Source of the DNA: Dictyophora rubrovolvata
Taxonomy: Eukaryota > Basidiomycota > Agaricomycetes > Phallales > Phallaceae
Length of the DNA stretch: 64,000 bases
Reading direction: 5' to 3'
Assembly: GCA_029959195.1 (NCBI GenBank)
Contig: CP114123.1
Location: 1,426,001 to 1,490,000 of the forward strand
The translations under genes and the position numbers were made by a program. Each line of letters begins with the position of its first letter. Position 1 is the first letter of the stretch. Under the pieces are notes generated by a model. It did no database searches. It was given only the letters and a program-made list of their open reading frames with translations, and had not been told where the DNA came from. Below, in pieces: positions 61,236 to 64,000 of the stretch.

Positions 61236-61476
61236 ACTTTTTTTGTAATAACCCCAGCAAGACGACTACTCCGTCTGTTGTAGCTTTGTATCATTAGTGA
61301 AACACGGCCAATAATATGCCTTTAGTAATCGTCCTCCGATATGAATTAGTGGCAAGATATACCGGTACATAATAAGAGGCGTGGTCAAGATGTCCCAAGA
61401 AACGTGACGGATAGTGTACAAAACGTTTGTCCGAAAAAAAAAAACCATTTGCAAAATTCGTAGTAGTTTGAGTTTG

Positions 61477-63692
61477 TTAATCTTTTGTACCGCTCATCTC
61501 CACGTCGATGTCAGTGTCGACGTCAATCTGCTCGTCAACTTCCATGTCACCGACTGCTACTGCTGGAGTAACAGACGCCAAGGGTCTCACGTCTATTATG
61601 GTTTTTGAGTCCAGCTCGGGTTTTAAATCCGATTTTGACTCCAGTTCTGGTAATCTAGAAAATGTGGCAGCAGCTTGTGCGAGATGATCCAATTGGCTGA
61701 GCTGGCGTGGCGGTCCAGATGCAGGTCCAGAAAGGGAGTAGGAGGATCTCCTCTCCAAGTCTAAATGCTCTCTTTCTCTTTCCTTCTCTTTCTCGCGTTC
61801 CCTGTCCTTTGCTAGTTCACGTTCGTGTTCTCGCTTGGAAACTTCGAGAAGAGCAGCGGCAGCTGCTGAGGTTGACATGGCAGGAGGATGGTTCTGCGGT
61901 GGAGATGAAGCACGGGTCACTAAACCGAGACCGGAATCAGACCCAGCAGGAGGAATTAAAGTTGTAGGGGCTTGACCGAGAGTTAGATTAGGATCAGGAT
62001 CACTGGGGATAGGAGTGGCAATGGCGGCAGTCCCAGCACTAGCGTTGTTGCCGCCGTTGACCACGTCAGGTGTATCTGGCATTGCGCCAGAAACCCATGT
62101 CCTAGTAAACCAACGTCCGCCTGCTATACCTCTAATCTCTCTTTTCATGACGGTCCATTTTCGGGCCGGAGGGCGTTTGGTATCTAATGGATGAGAAGGA
62201 GCATAACCTGTAGGGATTTTGGGGGGTGGTTGGACGGGGAAAGCTCGTGTTGGGAGCGGCCAGAGTGGGACGGGAATGGTAGGATCTGCGTTGAAGTCAG
62301 GAGGTAAAATTGGGGGAAGATACTGGTGGCTCGAGCTGCTTTGAGAGGGTTGCGGTTGTTGTTGTTGCTGATGCGGTGTAACGGTTCCTCCCGCGCTTGG
62401 GAGAGTGTTCTGTTCTGGTTTGGGTGTTGCGGGCACGGATGGCACAGCTGGTATCAAAAACGTGGATGCTAGTTTTTGAGGAAGGGTGTAAGAATAAAAA
62501 ATATGGCCACGGAAAGATGAATACGGTACCATCTATGGCTCCTGAATCGTCGAGAGGGGTTGAAGTTCCCGGCGTATTATTCGCCGTTCTGTCCGCAGAG
62601 GGGGGACTGTCAAGAAAAGAGAATTCAAAAGATAGAAGAGAAAGCGCACTTTGCGGCATTTTTGCGTGGGCCTCTAGGACCTAGAGTTGTCCCTTTCTTG
62701 GGACCTGGTTTCTTGCGAGGTGGTTTAGCGGGTGGTTGAGCTTGAACAGACCAACCGTCAGGAATGGCGGGAGATGGAGAGGCGCCTGCCATATTTGAAG
62801 AGGAACGTTTAGCTGATGTTGAAGATGTGCCCAAAACGGTACCAGTGGGAGTGGAAGTAGGAGCAGCTGGGTTCATAGCGGCAGAGGTGGAAGAGGAGGA
62901 GACGGCGGAAGGCGGCTCAAGCCTTGTCAAAACATCTTCGGTATCGTCTGCAGTTCCTCTACCAAGTTCAAAAGTGCTCATCATAGCTGCTGCATCAGGA
63001 GGCTCGCGACCGGGTCTTCCACGACGACCGGTACTAGTTGCGCCGGCACTTGTGGAACCGCCGCGTCGACTTCTTCCCCGAGGAGGGCCGCCTCTCCTTC
63101 GTGGGGTTGGCGTGGCGCTATCGGGAGTGGCATTACCTGGGACAGTACTAGTATTTCTCGAGGGGGCATTGGGCAGTAAACCACGCAAGGGTTCGTTTTT
63201 GGGGAAGGTTTCTTCATCGTCAATGAGCTGGTCCTCCTCCTCCTCCTCCTCTTCTTCTTCCTCTTCCTCGTCATTGTCATTATCGCTAAGGGAACCACGC
63301 CGGGCTCGGACATGTGCCGCGGTGCGCCGCGAGCTGCCAGGACGAGCAGCGGAATTGCTTCCTGCACCTCTGCCTGCAAAATGGACAGAGTCGTGTGGAG
63401 AGTTTGACTGGTCCCAGGCGTTACGCATGGAGACACGAAATTTTGTGAAGCCCCGACCGGATTGTGGAGGAGGAGACTCGTCTTCATCGTCCTCTCTTAG
63501 AATTGAGATCTCGGGAGCATCCATGGAGCTAATATTCGGTGTTGGCGCTGCGGTGATGGCAGCGTTGTCGATGCTGTTGCTATTATTGTTACTCAGATTA
63601 CTATTACTATAATAATTATTACTGCGCTGTAAAGAGGTAGATTGGTGGTGGGAACTTGGATCGTATGGGATCCAAGGAGATGCTCGGAACAT
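61477..63692 (-). CDS. AT-hook nuclear protein, possible INO80 subunit Ies4
   Basis: Three exons (63692-62650, 62606-62530, 62468-61477) give 703 aa. I use ATG 63692 (MFRASPWIPYDPS); the open frame beyond it lacks an ATG. Largely disordered and rich in Ser, Pro and Asn. An unbroken acidic run (about 12 Glu) lies near residue 150. Basic AT-hook-like blocks are RRRGGPPRGRSRRGG, GRRGRPGREPP and RKKPGPKKG. A later segment RKWTVMKREIRGIAGGRWF followed by TRTW resembles the RKW...F..W block near the C-terminus of fungal Ies4. A charged coiled coil (KREHERELAKDREREKEKER) follows. The KPGPKK plus RKW order is what suggests Ies4; it could equally be another chromatin factor. Confidence 0.55.
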
Positions 63693-64000
63693 GGACCGAT
63701 AAAAAAACACAAAAGGGACCTTTTTTCCTTTTCTTTTTCTGCTTTCCAAAAAGATTATTTGCGTGTCAGTTGGTGCAAAGAAGAATGTGACAAAACACTC
63801 TGTCACTGGCACTTTGTAGTACTTAGCGGCGGTAGTACTACTTTGGTACTACTTTGGTACTACTCTGGTACTACTACTTGTGATGTACGAGTATATGAAT
63901 AGATTCCACATCCACACAGAGTTTTTTTTCAGTATCTCACGTCACCAGCTTGTCTGGCTCTCTGTAGACTGTCCCCGGCAAAGTTCTTCCACACGGTCAC
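63693..64000. other. Upstream region with minisatellite
   Basis: Promoter side of the minus-strand AT-hook gene. Contains the 11 bp repeat at 63831-63874 listed separately and no gene. Confidence 0.45.
63831..63874. repeat. 11 bp tandem repeat, four units
   Basis: Units GGTAGTACTAC, TTTGGTACTAC, TTTGGTACTAC and TCTGGTACTAC follow each other without gaps. Each has the palindrome GTAC. It lies about 140-180 bp upstream of the AT-hook gene. May be a simple minisatellite or a clustered site. Confidence 0.7.

Noticed and set aside
62764-63612. 282-codon plus-strand frame with a long Ser run
   Set aside because: Antisense shadow of the acidic and Ser/Pro-rich exon of the AT-hook gene; the minus strand has consistent splicing and protein features.

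Overview
The window looks like a gene-dense piece of a filamentous basidiomycete genome, most likely an Agaricomycete (mushroom-forming fungus). The reasons are: genes cut by many 50-65 bp GT-AG introns, short intergenic gaps, and gene families typical of mushrooms (fasciclin/GPI proteins, a CE16-type esterase, the Cys-rich single-pass membrane family at 35084-36530, an Agaricomycete-style hypothetical protein at 37651-39567). I see no rRNA, tRNA or CRISPR array. Gene models were built by hand from the sequence; most of those with full exon lists were checked for a whole number of codons. Layout, left to right. 1-1281 has no recognisable gene. A ZIP metal transporter (minus) and the DNA polymerase alpha catalytic subunit POL1 (plus, 19 exons) diverge from a 221 bp promoter containing a MluI cell-cycle box. 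Next come a gag-bearing fragment of a copia-type LTR element, then MAK11 (60S ribosome biogenesis), then a fasciclin-domain surface protein (minus). 13.6-19.1 kb holds a tandem duplication of an S9 serine peptidase gene. It is followed by a CE16 esterase, mitochondrial alternative oxidase, a lysine-rich histone H1-like protein (minus), a Spo71-like PH-domain protein, an F-box protein (minus) and a DDHD-type intracellular phospholipase A1 (minus). 33.8-39.6 kb carries a flavin-reductase-domain protein, the membrane protein, a YCII-domain protein and an uncharacterised 591 aa protein. 40.4-47.9 kb carries a Ste7/Fuz7-type MAP kinase kinase, the beta subunit of the SNF1/AMPK kinase, a 2OG-Fe(II) oxygenase and a Ser/Ala-rich GPI-type protein. 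The right part has an alpha-arrestin-like protein and a small LPxY-bearing protein (both minus), a full-size ABCB transporter, a VAP/Scs2-like ER protein, a Gly/Asn-rich CsbD-like stress protein and an AT-hook nuclear protein that may be the INO80 subunit Ies4 (minus). Most of this is housekeeping and signalling: replication, ribosome assembly, pheromone and energy signalling, lipid contact sites, transport and turnover. It is not a metabolite cluster or a defence island, and I found no convincing new multi-gene system. The most informative signals are inside the duplicated peptidase pair: an intron present in only one copy, a lost splice acceptor, a GC-AG intron and a change next to the catalytic His. 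Beyond that there are a cluster of MCB elements at POL1, short tandem and palindromic promoter motifs, and several stop-free introns of a length divisible by three in signalling genes.
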